Counted from the stretch's first letter, positions 44,835-54,400 are shown. The stretch is 64,000 bases of DNA from Couchioplanes azureus (GCF_014648355.1 NZ_BMQY01000005.1:434001-498000), one strand, 5' to 3'. Program-made: numbers and translations. Notes: generated from the letters alone by a model not told the origin.

Positions 44835-45845
44835 CTACAGCATGGACAGATGCACGTGGTTGGTGTGTGCCGCGGACGGGCTGCCGGAGCCGCTGTACGA
44901 GCGCCACCCGGAGCCGGGCAGCCAGATCTGGCGGTACCAGATCACGTACATCACGCCGAGGCGGTCGGCGTTGTGCACGAAGTACGCGGCGAGGTTGTTG
45001 CCGTAGGTGCGGTCGTCCCCGGTGGCGTCGGAGTTCTGGAAGCCGCCGGGCGCCGAGGAGAAGTCGCAGGCCCTGCCGAGCGGGTGCTCGCCGGAACTGC
45101 GCTGGCTGAAGCACGACGTGTGGCGCTTGAAACCGGCCGCCTGCGCCTGGCGGAAGGCGTTCAGCAGCCGGGGCGTGATGCACCCGCCGGTGGTCGGGTC
45201 GTCGATGGTGCACCGCTCCCCGGGCCAGGAGCCGTCGGAGTTGCGCGGTGCCGCCTTGGCCAGCGGAGAGTTCGCGTTCACGAAGCCGCCGGCGACCGCG
45301 CCGCCGCCCGCCGCGGCGAGGGCGTTCTCCGCCTGCTGCTTCTTCTTGGCCATGACCGTGACCTGCTTCTCCTGCTCCCTGATCTCGAGGGCGATGGCCT
45401 TGGTCGCCTTCTCGGCGGTGGTCACCGCCTCCCGGTACCCGGTCAGCGCGCGGCCGTCCACCTGGGCCATCTGGTCGAGGCTCACCATGCGCTCCACCAC
45501 CGCGTCGGGTGAGGCGCTGTTGAGCAGCAGCGACACGGTGGTGAGACGGCCCTGCCGGTAGGAGCGGCCGGCGATCTCCTGAACCCGGGCGGAGAGCTCC
45601 GTGGCCCGGGCCTGTGCCTGCTGGAGGGCGGCCTTGAGCTTGACCTGACGGGCCTTGGAGGCCTGCAGCTTCTGCTTGGCCTGCACGTGCCCCTTGGCCG
45701 CCGACTCGAGCTGCGCGCGCAGGGTCTTCGTGCCGCCCTCGTCGTCGGGTTCGGCACGGGCCGCCGGGGGCGCCGCGAGCAGCACGAGAATGGCCGCCAG
45801 CAGCGCGATAACGGGCTGCGCCCGGCGCAGGTGAGTCGCCGCCAC
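44835..45845 (-). CDS. Exported coiled-coil peptidase-like protein
   Basis: 336 residues. Signal peptide (IALLAAILVLLAA, cleavage after AARA), coiled coil about 40-180 and a C-terminal domain with SSGEHPLGRACDFSS and HTNHVHLSML. This HxxGxxxD...HxH spacing matches M15/VanY-like zinc-binding folds used by wall-acting proteins. CTIDDPTTGGC and TSCFSQR...RACDF cysteines suggest disulfides. Likely peptidoglycan hydrolase. Confidence 0.85.
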   Translation of the reverse strand: MAATHLRRAQPVIALLAAILVLLAAPPAARAEPDDEGGTKTLRAQLESAAKGHVQAKQKLQASKARQVKLKAALQQAQARATELSARVQEIAGRSYRQGRLTTVSLLLNSASPDAVVERMVSLDQMAQVDGRALTGYREAVTTAEKATKAIALEIREQEKQVTVMAKKKQQAENALAAAGGGAVAGGFVNANSPLAKAAPRNSDGSWPGERCTIDDPTTGGCITPRLLNAFRQAQAAGFKRHTSCFSQRSSGEHPLGRACDFSSAPGGFQNSDATGDDRTYGNNLAAYFVHNADRLGVMYVIWYRQIWLPGSGWRSYSGSGSPSAAHTNHVHLSML

Positions 45846-45910
45846 GATCTGCCTCCCAAGTGATGAGCGCGGGGAACTCTACCTCGCTCTCCCGGGTGGA
45901 AGCAGATCGA

Positions 45911-46672
45911 TCATGTCGCCGAATAACCACCATCGACGAAGAGTGTTTGCCCGGTTACGGCAGCGCTAGCGGAACTCGCCAGATACACCACACATCCGGC
46001 AAAATCCTCGGGTACGCCGTTGCGGCCGATCATCGTCCGTCGCGCATGCCCGGCGGCCACCGCGGGATCCGCGAAGACCGGTTCGGTCAGCGGGGTGTGC
46101 ACCACCCCGGGGGCGATCGCGTTGCACGTCACTCCGCGGCCGGACCAGGCCTCCGCCTGCGAGCGGGTGAGGCCGACGAGACCGGCCTTGGCGGCGCCGT
46201 AGGCGCCGCTGTGCCCGTACGCCCGGAAAGCCTGCTGGGACACGACGTTGATGATCCGTCCCCACCCGCGGGCCGCCATCGCCCGGCCGAAGTGCTGGCC
46301 GAGCAGGAACGGCGCGGTGAGGTTCGCGGCGAGCGTGACGTCCCAGTCGGACTCCGTGAGGTCGTCCATGCGCGGGCGCAGGTTCACCGCGGCCGCGTTC
46401 ACCAGGATGTCCACGTCGCCGGCGCATCCGGCGACCCGGGCCAGGTCCGCACGGTCCGCCAGGTCCGCGGCGATCGTCTCGACGTGGACACCGAGGCCGG
46501 TCAGCGCGGCGGCGGTCTCCCGCAGCGGCCCGGGACGGCGGGCGAGGAGTACCAGGCGGGCGCCGGCGCGGCCCAGCGCGGTGGCCATCGCCCGGCCGAT
46601 GCCGGAACTGCCGCCGGTCACCATCGCGGTCCGGCCGCTCAGGCCGAAGAGGTCGTCGAGGTAGGAAGTCAT
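45911..46672 (-). CDS. Short-chain dehydrogenase/reductase
   Basis: 253 residues, classical SDR. TGGSSGIGRAMA is the NAD(P) motif, NAAAVN is present, the catalytic Ser lies in VVSQQ and Tyr-Lys in YGAAK. LARRPGP suggests NADPH preference. Ends FVDGGYSAT, a standard C-terminus. Substrate unknown. Six bp before the inositol phosphatase gene on the same strand. Confidence 0.93.
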   Translation of the reverse strand: MTSYLDDLFGLSGRTAMVTGGSSGIGRAMATALGRAGARLVLLARRPGPLRETAAALTGLGVHVETIAADLADRADLARVAGCAGDVDILVNAAAVNLRPRMDDLTESDWDVTLAANLTAPFLLGQHFGRAMAARGWGRIINVVSQQAFRAYGHSGAYGAAKAGLVGLTRSQAEAWSGRGVTCNAIAPGVVHTPLTEPVFADPAVAAGHARRTMIGRNGVPEDFAGCVVYLASSASAAVTGQTLFVDGGYSAT

Positions 46673-46678
46673 GCGCGC

Positions 46679-47488
46679 CTACGGGGGAAGCAGCGTGCCG
46701 CGGACGGTGTGCCAGATGTCGTGGTTCGCCGCGATGAGCAGGCCCCGCTCGGAGTCCGTCGGGTGGTACGCCGACCCGTCCAGGTGCAGCACCGCGCCGC
46801 CGGCCTCGCGCAGGATGAGCGAGCCGGGCGTGTGGTCCCAGGGCAGGATCCGCCAGAAGACCGCGAACTGCTGCTCGTCGGTGGCGACGGACGGGTACTC
46901 GTACCCGGCGCAGTGGTGGCCGCCGGTGACCCGGCCCAGCCGGGAGGCGTTCGCGTCGATGCCGGCGCGCAGGTCGTCCGGGAAGTAGTTGCGGGCGATC
47001 GAGCCGGTCAGGGCGGCGGCGTCCGGGTCGTCGGCGCGGGTCTTCAGCCGCATGCCGTCGACGTAGGCGCCGCTGCCCGCCTCCGCGACGACCATCCGGT
47101 CGCCGGGCACGTCGAGGATCCACCCGGCCGCCGGCTCGCCGTCGCGCACCAGCGCCACCATCACGGCGAAGGGCCGCTTGCCCGCGGCGAAGTTGTTCGT
47201 GCCGTCGACCGGGTCCACGATCCAGACCGGGCCGCCGCCGTCGAGGCGGTGCAGCACCGAGGGGTCCGCCGCGACCGCCTCCTCGCCGACCACGGTCGAG
47301 CCGGGCAGCAGCGCGGTCAGCCCGGCCGTCAGCGCCCGCTCGGACTCCTGGTCCGCGACGGTGACGAGGTCGCCGGGCGTCTTCTCCTCGACCTCCGCGT
47401 CGCTGAGCCGGCGCCATCGCGGCAGCACGATCGTGCGCGCGACCTCCCGTACCAGCTCGGTGACCCGGTCGATCATGTCGTCACGCAC
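46679..47488 (-). CDS. Inositol monophosphatase family protein
   Basis: 269 residues. Metal sites: GEEAV, and the signature WIVDPVDGTNNFAAG near 90; C-terminal WDHTPGSLILREAGG. Hydrolyses inositol-1-phosphate, histidinol phosphate or related compounds; which one cannot be told. GTG at 47488 overlaps the upstream regulator gene; ATG at 47476 is an alternative. Confidence 0.92.
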   Translation of the reverse strand: MRDDMIDRVTELVREVARTIVLPRWRRLSDAEVEEKTPGDLVTVADQESERALTAGLTALLPGSTVVGEEAVAADPSVLHRLDGGGPVWIVDPVDGTNNFAAGKRPFAVMVALVRDGEPAAGWILDVPGDRMVVAEAGSGAYVDGMRLKTRADDPDAAALTGSIARNYFPDDLRAGIDANASRLGRVTGGHHCAGYEYPSVATDEQQFAVFWRILPWDHTPGSLILREAGGAVLHLDGSAYHPTDSERGLLIAANHDIWHTVRGTLLPP

Positions 47489-47936
47489 GCGGTGGCAGCT
47501 TCACGACGCTGACGAAGAAGTCGTCGATCTGGCGGATCACCGAGATGAACCGGTCGAAGTCCACCGGCTTGGTCACGTACGCGTTCGCGTGCAGCTGGTA
47601 GCTGCGCAGGATGTCCTCGTCGGCGGAGGACGTGGTGAGCACCACGACCGGGATGCGGCAGAGCTCGTCGTCCTTCTTGATCTCCGCGAGCACCTCCCGG
47701 CCGTCGCGACGCGGCAGGTTGAGATCGAGCAGGATCAGGTCCGGGCGTACGGCGCCGGCGTACTGACCCTCGCGGCGCAGATAGGCCAGGGCCTCGGCGC
47801 CGTCGGAGACGACCGTGAGCCGGTTGCGGACCTTGTGCTCCTCGAACGCCTCCTGCGTCATGAGCACGTCGCCCGGGTCGTCCTCGACGAGCAGCACCTC
47901 GATGGGCGTCCCGTCCTGTCGAATGGCTCCGGTCAT
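47481..47936 (-). CDS. Single-domain response regulator (CheY/Rcp1 type)
   Basis: 151 residues, one receiver domain. LLVEDDPGDVLMTQEAF has the acidic pair, LILLDLNLPRRDGRE the phospho-Asp (about 68), LTTSS the Thr and YVTKPVD the Lys. No output domain, so it likely acts by phosphotransfer or protein contact. It overlaps the upstream histidine kinase gene by ATGA, forming a signalling unit. Confidence 0.93.
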   Translation of the reverse strand: MTGAIRQDGTPIEVLLVEDDPGDVLMTQEAFEEHKVRNRLTVVSDGAEALAYLRREGQYAGAVRPDLILLDLNLPRRDGREVLAEIKKDDELCRIPVVVLTTSSADEDILRSYQLHANAYVTKPVDFDRFISVIRQIDDFFVSVVKLPPRA

Positions 47937-49525
47937 GCGCCGACCTCTTTCGATTTCTCCTGCACCGGGATCCCGGCCACCAGCGGCAACGTGAACCAGA
48001 TGGAGGTGCCCTCGGTGACGTCGAGATCAAGCCAGATCCGGCCGCCATGATATTCGACGATCTTCTTGACGATGGCCAGTCCGATACCGGTGCCCTCGTA
48101 CGCGTCCCGCCCGTGCAGGCGCTGGAAGATCACGAAGACCTTGTCGGCGAACTCGGCCTCGATGCCGATGCCGTTGTCCCGGACGTTGATCCGCCATTCG
48201 TCCTCGTCCCGCTCGGCGGTCACCGTGACCACCGGCGGCACGTCCGGGCGGCGGAACTTGAGGGAGTTGCCGATCAGGTTGACGAACAGCGTGGTGAGCA
48301 GCGGCTCCTCGCCCTCGACCGTGGGCAGGTCGGTCCACTCGATCCGGCCGTCCTCGCCGGTGCGGATCTCGAGCTGCGACCTCACCTCGGTCAGCACCCG
48401 GTCGAGGTCGACGTCGGTGAAGCCCGCGGTGAGCCGCCCGATCCGGGAGAAGGCCAGCAGGTCGTTGATGAGCCGCTGCATGCGCTGGGCGCCGTCGACC
48501 GCGAACGCGATGTACTGGTCCGCGCGGTCGTCGAGCTGCCCCGCGTAGCGCCGCTGGAGGAGCTGGCAGAAGCTGGCCACCTTGCGCAGCGGCTCCTGCA
48601 GGTCGTGCGACGCCACGTACGCGAACTGCTCGAGGTCGCGGTTGGACCGGGTCAGCTCCTCCGCCTGGATCTTGAGCTGCTCGTTCACCCATTCGATCTG
48701 GTGGCGGGCCTCGCGCACCTCGGCGAGCTCGGCGGCGATCTGCTTGCGCATGCCGTCCACATTGTCGGCGAGCTGCCGCAGCTCCGGCGAGCCGGAGCTG
48801 CTGATCTGCCGGTCGAAGTCGCCGTCCGCCACCTCGCGCACCTGGGCCGCCAGCTCGGTGACCGGGCGGCTCACCATCCGGTCGAGGAGCAGCAGCAGCG
48901 CCACCCCGGCGATGACGATGATCGCGGCCGCGGCGATCTGGATCGCGACCATGCGCCGGCTGGTCTCCTTGGCCTGCGCCGCGGACCGGTCGCGCAGCAC
49001 GCCGATGTCGTCCTGCATCTTCTCGATGGCGGACCGCAGCGCGTCGAACTCCGCCGTGCTGCCGGCCTCCACCAGCGCCCGCCCGGCCTCCGGCCCCTGG
49101 GTGCGCACGGCGTTGACGATCGGCTCGGCGACGTCGCGGTGCCAGGCGTCGATCCGCTGCCGCACCTGCGCCAGGTCGGCGCGGATGGCGTCGTCCAGCG
49201 GGCCCGACCTCAGGTATCCCGCGATCTGCGCGGTGATCTTCTGCTCGTCCGCGATGCCGTCCCGGTACGGCTGGAGGTTCGCCTCGCGGCCGGTGATCGC
49301 ATACCCGCGGACGCCGGTCTCCTGGTTGAGCACGGCCGTGCTCAGCCGCTCCCCCGCCGCACGCATGGGAGTGGCCCGGCTGACGACGTCGTCCAGCTGC
49401 CGGCTGTTGCCCGCGCCGGTGAGCGCCGCGACCACGCCGAGGGCGCCGAGCAGCAGACCGACGGTCACGCACAGGGCGAGCACCCGGCCGCGCAGCGTCC
49501 AGGCCGAGAGGCGCAGCAGGCTCAC
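47933..49525 (-). CDS. CHASE3-type sensor histidine kinase
   Basis: 530 residues. Two membrane helices (about 15-37 and 190-212) flank a CHASE3-like sensor domain (SRATPMRAAGERLSTAVLNQ, TGVRGYAITGREANL). HAMP region, then HisKA with phospho-His in YVASHDLQEPLRKV and HATPase_c with NLIGNSLKF, DNGIGIE, GTGIGLAIVKKI. GTG at 49525 shares a GTGA overlap with the phosphatase gene upstream. Phytochrome-like kinases with Rcp1-type partners are similar. Confidence 0.93.
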   Translation of the reverse strand: MSLLRLSAWTLRGRVLALCVTVGLLLGALGVVAALTGAGNSRQLDDVVSRATPMRAAGERLSTAVLNQETGVRGYAITGREANLQPYRDGIADEQKITAQIAGYLRSGPLDDAIRADLAQVRQRIDAWHRDVAEPIVNAVRTQGPEAGRALVEAGSTAEFDALRSAIEKMQDDIGVLRDRSAAQAKETSRRMVAIQIAAAAIIVIAGVALLLLLDRMVSRPVTELAAQVREVADGDFDRQISSSGSPELRQLADNVDGMRKQIAAELAEVREARHQIEWVNEQLKIQAEELTRSNRDLEQFAYVASHDLQEPLRKVASFCQLLQRRYAGQLDDRADQYIAFAVDGAQRMQRLINDLLAFSRIGRLTAGFTDVDLDRVLTEVRSQLEIRTGEDGRIEWTDLPTVEGEEPLLTTLFVNLIGNSLKFRRPDVPPVVTVTAERDEDEWRINVRDNGIGIEAEFADKVFVIFQRLHGRDAYEGTGIGLAIVKKIVEYHGGRIWLDLDVTEGTSIWFTLPLVAGIPVQEKSKEVGA

Positions 49526-50709
49526 CGCCCACCGCCGCGCGAGATCAGCAGCATCGCCACGTCGTCGGCAAGCGGGCCGCCGTTGCCCTGCTCCGCGCGG
49601 CCGACGAGCCACGCGGGCAGGGCGGCGAGCGGCACGTCGCGCGCGGCGGGCTGGGCGAGCAGGCCGCAGAGCCCCTCGACGTCGAGCCGCTCGTTGCCGT
49701 TGCCGGTGTGGCCCTCGATCAGCCCGTCGGTGTACATCAGCAGGGACCAGTCATCGCCGGAGAACTCCACGTCGGTCGCGGGGGTGGGGGTGGGACGTAC
49801 GCCGAGCACGATGCCCGTCCGCGCGGGCACGGCGGCCGCCTTGCCGCCGCAGAGCAGCACCGGCGGGGGGTGTCCGGCCAGGCGTACCGTGGCGCGGTCG
49901 CCGGCGAGGTCGAGGGAGACCATCGCCACCGTCGCGAAGACCTCCCGCGCCCGCCGCTCGGTCATCAGCACCTGCTCGAGCGACGGCAGGATCTGCTCCT
50001 CCGGCACGCCCGCCAGCACCAGCGCCCGCCAGGCGACCCGGAGCTCGACCCCGAGCGCGGCCTCGTCCACGCTGTGCCCGCAGACGTCGCCGACGATCAC
50101 GTGCAGCTTGCTGTCGCCGACCTGGACGACGTCGAAGAAGTCGCCGCCGAGCAGGCCCATGGCGCGGCCGGAGCGATAGAACGTGTGCACGGCCACTTCG
50201 GTCGTCTTCATCAGCGGCTGGGGCAGCAGGCCGCGCTCGAGCCGGGCGGACTCGGCCTGGCGCAGCTCGGCCTCGCGCAGCCGCTGAGCGTTCTCGTCGG
50301 CCCGCTTGCGCTCCACGGCGTAGCGCAGCGCCCGGACCAGCAGGACGCCGTCGACCTGCCCCTTGACCAGGTAGTCCTGGGCGCCCTCGGCCACCGCCTG
50401 GACTCCGAGGTGCTCGTCGGATCGCCCGGTGAGCACGCAGACCGCCGCGCTGCCGGCCAGCGCGAGCAGCTTGCGCAGGCCGTCGATGCCCTCGGCGTCG
50501 GGCAGGCCGAGGTCGAGCAGCACGCACTGGACCCCGCGCATCATGCCGCGCGCCTCGCGCAGGCTGGTCGCGATGCGCAGGTCGAACGACGCGCCGGCCT
50601 CGGCGAGCAGCTCCCGGACCAGGAACGCGTCGCCCTCGTCGTCCTCCACGAGCAGGATCCGCAGACGCTCCGGCGCCATGGCGGGCGGCGGCGTCGTCAA
50701 CTCGGCCAC
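49522..50709 (-). CDS. Response regulator fused to PP2C/SpoIIE-type phosphatase
   Basis: 395 residues. Receiver domain 17-135 with ILLVEDDEGDAFLV, LLDLGLPDAEGI (phospho-Asp) and YLVKGQVD. A coiled linker (ERKRADENAQRLREAELRQA) leads to a SpoIIE phosphatase with LLGGDFFDVVQVGD and IVGDVCGHSVDEA, then YTDGLIEGHTG and PLADDVAMLLI metal sites. It probably dephosphorylates an anti-anti-sigma factor, giving a partner-switch output. Coupled to the CHASE3 kinase. Confidence 0.93.
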   Translation of the reverse strand: MAELTTPPPAMAPERLRILLVEDDEGDAFLVRELLAEAGASFDLRIATSLREARGMMRGVQCVLLDLGLPDAEGIDGLRKLLALAGSAAVCVLTGRSDEHLGVQAVAEGAQDYLVKGQVDGVLLVRALRYAVERKRADENAQRLREAELRQAESARLERGLLPQPLMKTTEVAVHTFYRSGRAMGLLGGDFFDVVQVGDSKLHVIVGDVCGHSVDEAALGVELRVAWRALVLAGVPEEQILPSLEQVLMTERRAREVFATVAMVSLDLAGDRATVRLAGHPPPVLLCGGKAAAVPARTGIVLGVRPTPTPATDVEFSGDDWSLLMYTDGLIEGHTGNGNERLDVEGLCGLLAQPAARDVPLAALPAWLVGRAEQGNGGPLADDVAMLLISRGGGR

Positions 50710-50901
50710 GACGTCACCCCACCCGGCGTCGGACCGTGGGCGGCGTGCGGGGCGGCGGCACCTCGGCCGGGACGCTTGATGGCGGGACTCCTTCGGGCGT
50801 GACCCGCTGATCGTCCATGACCGGTCGCGGGCGCACAACACCGGCCACCCCGCCCCTGCGCCGCGCCGATGTAGGTGCGACACAGAGTGACAATGCACCC
50901 G

Positions 50902-51249
50902 TCATGCCGACGGGCCGTAGGAGGGATCCTCGGCGACCCGGCGGGCGTGCCGGGCGATGACCTCGCCGAGGATGCCGTGCAACCGGCCGCAGTCGCGGCA
51001 GTGCAGGTTCTCGTCGAGCCGCCGGCCGCCGCAGGCGATGCAACAGCCCCGGTCCTCGGGGTCGCGGTACGCCTCCAGCGCCCGGCACATCGCCCGGACC
51101 ACATGGTCGCCGAGCTGGAACGTGGCCTCGCCGAGCGCGGTGCGCAGGCCGAGCACCGCCACCGGCCCGGCCTCGGGCGCCGGATCGTACGGTGCCACCC
51201 GCTCGACGAACTCGGCGACGACGGCGGCGGGGTCGAGCGGGGCTGTCAC
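50902..51249 (-). CDS. Small zinc-ribbon hypothetical protein
   Basis: 115 residues from GTG at 51249. The C-terminal CIACGGRRLDENLHCRDCG has two CxxC pairs for one zinc ion. The N-terminal part (VAEFVERVAPYDP) shows no known domain. About 190 bp of gene-free sequence separates it from the phosphatase gene. Function unknown. Confidence 0.72.
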   Translation of the reverse strand: MTAPLDPAAVVAEFVERVAPYDPAPEAGPVAVLGLRTALGEATFQLGDHVVRAMCRALEAYRDPEDRGCCIACGGRRLDENLHCRDCGRLHGILGEVIARHARRVAEDPSYGPSA

Positions 51250-51323
51250 GGCTCCCAAGTTAAGCCACCGGCCCGTAAGATCGCTCGGCCAGGTCGCTGT
51301 CGCATGCGAGCCGAGGAGATCGT

Positions 51324-53720
51324 ATGAAGGGCTTGCCGACGATCGACGCGGCCGACCGCGCGCCGGCACGGCCGGTACGCCGCGGCTGGGCGGCCCTGGC
51401 CGCAGTGCTCGTCCTGACGGCGACCGGGGTCCTCGCGGCCCAGTCGGTGCGCCCGCCCGCCGCGGTCTCCGCCGACGCTCCGGCCGCGGAGTTCAGCGCG
51501 GGCCGCGCGTTCGCGCACGTCCGCACGATCGCCGCGGAGCCGCACGTGGCCGGCAGCGCGGCCAACGACGCGGTCCGCGCCCACCTGCTGACCACCCTGC
51601 GCGGCCTCGGGCTCTCGCCCGAGGTGCAGGACACCGTCACGACCCAGGGTGCCCGGCTCTCCTCCAGCGCCGGCGGCATCGGCATGGCCCGGGTACGCAA
51701 CGTGGTCGCGCTCTGGCCGGGCACCGCGTCAACCGGCCGCGTCTTCCTGGTGGCGCACTACGACTCGGCGCAGACCGGGCCGGGCGCCAACGACGACGGC
51801 GCCGGGACCGCGGCGATCCTGGAGGCCGCCCGCGCCCTGACCAGCGGACCGCGGCTGCGCAACGACGTGGTGTTCGTGCTGACCGACGCCGAGGAGGCGT
51901 GCCTGTGCGGCGCGCAGGCCTTCGTCGAACAGCACCCGCTGGCCCGCGGCGGCGGCGTGGTGCTCAACCTGGAGGCCCGCGGCAGCGCCGGACCGGCCAT
52001 CATGTTCGAGACCACGGCGGCGAACGCCGCCCTGGTCGGGGTGTTCGCGAACGCTCCCGACCCGGTGGGCACCTCGTTCGCGGTGGAGGTCTACCGCCGG
52101 CTGCCGAACAACACCGACTTCACCGCGTTCCGCGCGCCCGGTTTCACCGGTCTGAACAGCGCATACATCGACGGCGCCGCGGTGTACCACACGCCGGTGG
52201 ACACACCCGCCGCGATGGACACCGACAGCTTGCAGCACCACGGCGCCAACGTCCTGGCGCTCGCCCGTGACCTGGGCGACCGCGACCTGCCCCGGCTGCG
52301 CGCGGCGGGCGACGCGACCTACTTCCCGGTTCCCGGGGCGCTCGTGCACTACCCCAGCTCGTGGACCTGGCCCCTGGCGGCGGCCGCCGTGCTGGCGGTG
52401 CTCGTCCTGGCCTGGCTGGTGCGCCGGCGCGGCATGGCCACGGCACCACGCCTGCTCGGCGCCGCCGGCCTGGCCCTGGTGCCGATCCTGGCCGTCCCGG
52501 CCCTGGCCCAGCTGCTGTGGATCGCGATCGAATTCATCCGTCCCGGGTACGCGGAAATGCCGATCGACCCGTACCGCCCGGGGTGGTATCGGCTGGCGAT
52601 CCTGGCCCTCACCGCGGCCGTGGTCTGCGCCTGGTACGCGCTGCTGCGCCGCCGCCTGGGATCCGCCGCCCTGGTGGTCGCCGGGCTGGCCTGGACGGCG
52701 GTGCTCGGCCTGGTCCTGGCGGCCCTGGCGCCGGGAGGGTCGTACCTCACCGCCCTGCCGGCGCTGGCGGGCGGGGTGGCCGGCATCGCCGCCGTGCTGC
52801 TGCGCGGACGCGGCCGGGGACCGCTCGGCGGCTGGGCGCCGGCCCTGGCCGTCACGCTCGGTGCGGCGGCCGGGACGGTGGTGCTGCTGCCGACCCTGCT
52901 CATGTTCTTCCCGGCCCTGGGCATGAAGCTGGCCGCGGCCGGCGCGGTCTTCGCCGTCCTGCTGGCGATGGTCCTGCTGCCGGTCGTCGACCTCCTGCAC
53001 CCGGAGGCGGGCGGCCAGCGCGGCCTCGACGCCCTGCGCGCCCGCCGGCGCGGCATCCTGCCCGCCCTCGCCGCCACCGTGGCGCTGCTCGCCTGCACGA
53101 CGGCCGGCCTCGCCGCCGACCGCTTCGATCCCGCCCACCCGGCGCCCACCCACCTCATGTACGCACTGGACGCCGACACCAACCAGGCGCGCTGGCTGAG
53201 CGAGTCCCGGACCCCGTCCGCCTGGACCGCCCGGTACGTCGGCGGCGATCCGGCCCCGGTCGCCGACACGCTGCCGGCCTTCGGCACCAAGGGCCTGCTC
53301 AGCGGCCCCGCCCAGCCCGCCGCCCGGCCGGCACCCGCGCTCACCAAGACCGCCGACACGGCCGCGGGCGACCGGCGGACGGTGACCTTCACCCTGGCCC
53401 CGCGGCGACCGGTGCGCCTGGTGACGCTGCACGTGGGCGCCCAGGCGCGGGTCCTGTCGGCCACGGTCGCCGGGCGCCCGGTGCGGGCCGGCCGCTCGGA
53501 CGGCGCCTGGGGCTTCGGATTCGTCTTCCACGCGCCGCCGCAGTCGGGCATCGAGGTGACGCTGACCGTGCCCGTGGGTGCGCCGCTGAGACTGCGTGCC
53601 ATGGACGCGAGCGACGGCCTGGCGGCCCTTCCCGGCTTCCAGCCCCGTCCGGCGGACGTGGGTGTGGTCGGCTCGCACAGCTCGGAGATGCTCGCCGTCG
53701 CGAAGACCTACGCGTTCTAG
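51324..53720 (+). CDS. M28-type zinc peptidase with many membrane helices
   Basis: 798 residues. One N-terminal membrane helix, then a peptidase domain with metal and catalytic residues FLVAHYDSAQTGPGANDDGA (His, Asp; Asp), LTDAEEACLCG (Glu pair) and YHTPVDTPAAMD (His). Residues about 350-600 hold eight or so membrane helices, and a beta-rich outer part (about 610-798) ends the protein. Likely an exported aminopeptidase fixed in the membrane. Its TAG is interlocked with the convergent Smr stop. Confidence 0.9.
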   Translation: MKGLPTIDAADRAPARPVRRGWAALAAVLVLTATGVLAAQSVRPPAAVSADAPAAEFSAGRAFAHVRTIAAEPHVAGSAANDAVRAHLLTTLRGLGLSPEVQDTVTTQGARLSSSAGGIGMARVRNVVALWPGTASTGRVFLVAHYDSAQTGPGANDDGAGTAAILEAARALTSGPRLRNDVVFVLTDAEEACLCGAQAFVEQHPLARGGGVVLNLEARGSAGPAIMFETTAANAALVGVFANAPDPVGTSFAVEVYRRLPNNTDFTAFRAPGFTGLNSAYIDGAAVYHTPVDTPAAMDTDSLQHHGANVLALARDLGDRDLPRLRAAGDATYFPVPGALVHYPSSWTWPLAAAAVLAVLVLAWLVRRRGMATAPRLLGAAGLALVPILAVPALAQLLWIAIEFIRPGYAEMPIDPYRPGWYRLAILALTAAVVCAWYALLRRRLGSAALVVAGLAWTAVLGLVLAALAPGGSYLTALPALAGGVAGIAAVLLRGRGRGPLGGWAPALAVTLGAAAGTVVLLPTLLMFFPALGMKLAAAGAVFAVLLAMVLLPVVDLLHPEAGGQRGLDALRARRRGILPALAATVALLACTTAGLAADRFDPAHPAPTHLMYALDADTNQARWLSESRTPSAWTARYVGGDPAPVADTLPAFGTKGLLSGPAQPAARPAPALTKTADTAAGDRRTVTFTLAPRRPVRLVTLHVGAQARVLSATVAGRPVRAGRSDGAWGFGFVFHAPPQSGIEVTLTVPVGAPLRLRAMDASDGLAALPGFQPRPADVGVVGSHSSEMLAVAKTYAF

Positions 53721-54001
53721 CGCCCGCGACCGCGGCGGCCGGTGGGCGCGTCGAACCGGAAGTGGACGAACAGCCGCCCCCAGTTGTCCCCGTCCTTCTC
53801 GACGCGGTGGTAGAGCTGCTTGATCTCCTTCTGTTCGAGGAAGCGCAGCACCTTCTTCTTGAGCTGCCCGCTGCCCTTGCCGGGGATGATCTCGACCAGG
53901 GTCGCCTTCTTCTGGACCGCCTCGTCGATGATGCCGCGCAGCGCCTTGTCGATCTCGGTGCCCTTGTTGAAGATGTCGTGGAGATCCAGCTTGAGCTTCA
54001 C
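53717..54001 (-). CDS. Small Smr-domain protein
   Basis: 94 residues, one Smr domain as at the end of MutS2. LDLHDIFNKG gives the LDLH motif and LVEIIPGKGSGQLKKKVLRF the GxGxxxL-type loop (normally HGxG, here PGKGSG). Smr domains cut or bind DNA/RNA. The last ten residues are an Arg/Gly tail. TPR gene lies just upstream. Confidence 0.9.
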   Translation of the reverse strand: MKLKLDLHDIFNKGTEIDKALRGIIDEAVQKKATLVEIIPGKGSGQLKKKVLRFLEQKEIKQLYHRVEKDGDNWGRLFVHFRFDAPTGRRGRGR

Positions 54002-54010
54002 GCCGGCAGC

Positions 54011-54400
54011 CTACTCAGCCCCGGGACCCGCGCGGCCGCCGTTCTTGCCGACCCACGCCTCGACCCGGCGCAGGGCCTCCTCGTAGTCGTCGTGGCGTTT
54101 CATCGCCGCCGCGAGCCGCAGGTGCGGCAGGGCCTCGGCGAAACGGCCGGCCCGCTCCAGGGTCCGGCCGAGGACGTGGTGCGCGTAATGGTCCGAAGGG
54201 TCCCGCTCGATCAGCGCCCTGAGCTGCGTTTCCGCCCCCGTCAGCTGGGCCGAGTTGAAGTAGGCGCGGGCCAGGAGCTGGCGGACCGCCGTGTTGTGCG
54301 GTTCGGCCTCGACGATCGGCTCCAGCAGGCGGGCCGCGCGGAGCGGGTCACCGGACTCGAACGCGGCGGTCGCCCTGCGGTACTCCTCGAGAAGATCCAC
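54011..54400 (-). CDS. Tetratricopeptide-repeat protein
   Basis: 129 residues from GTG at 54400 with GGGGAG upstream. Three TPR units: YRRATAAFESGDPLRAARLL, AVRQLLARAYFNSAQLTGAE and AHHVLGRTLERAGRFAEALP. Protein-protein interaction role. Ten bp before the Smr gene on the same strand. Confidence 0.88.
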   Translation of the reverse strand: MDLLEEYRRATAAFESGDPLRAARLLEPIVEAEPHNTAVRQLLARAYFNSAQLTGAETQLRALIERDPSDHYAHHVLGRTLERAGRFAEALPHLRLAAAMKRHDDYEEALRRVEAWVGKNGGRAGPGAE

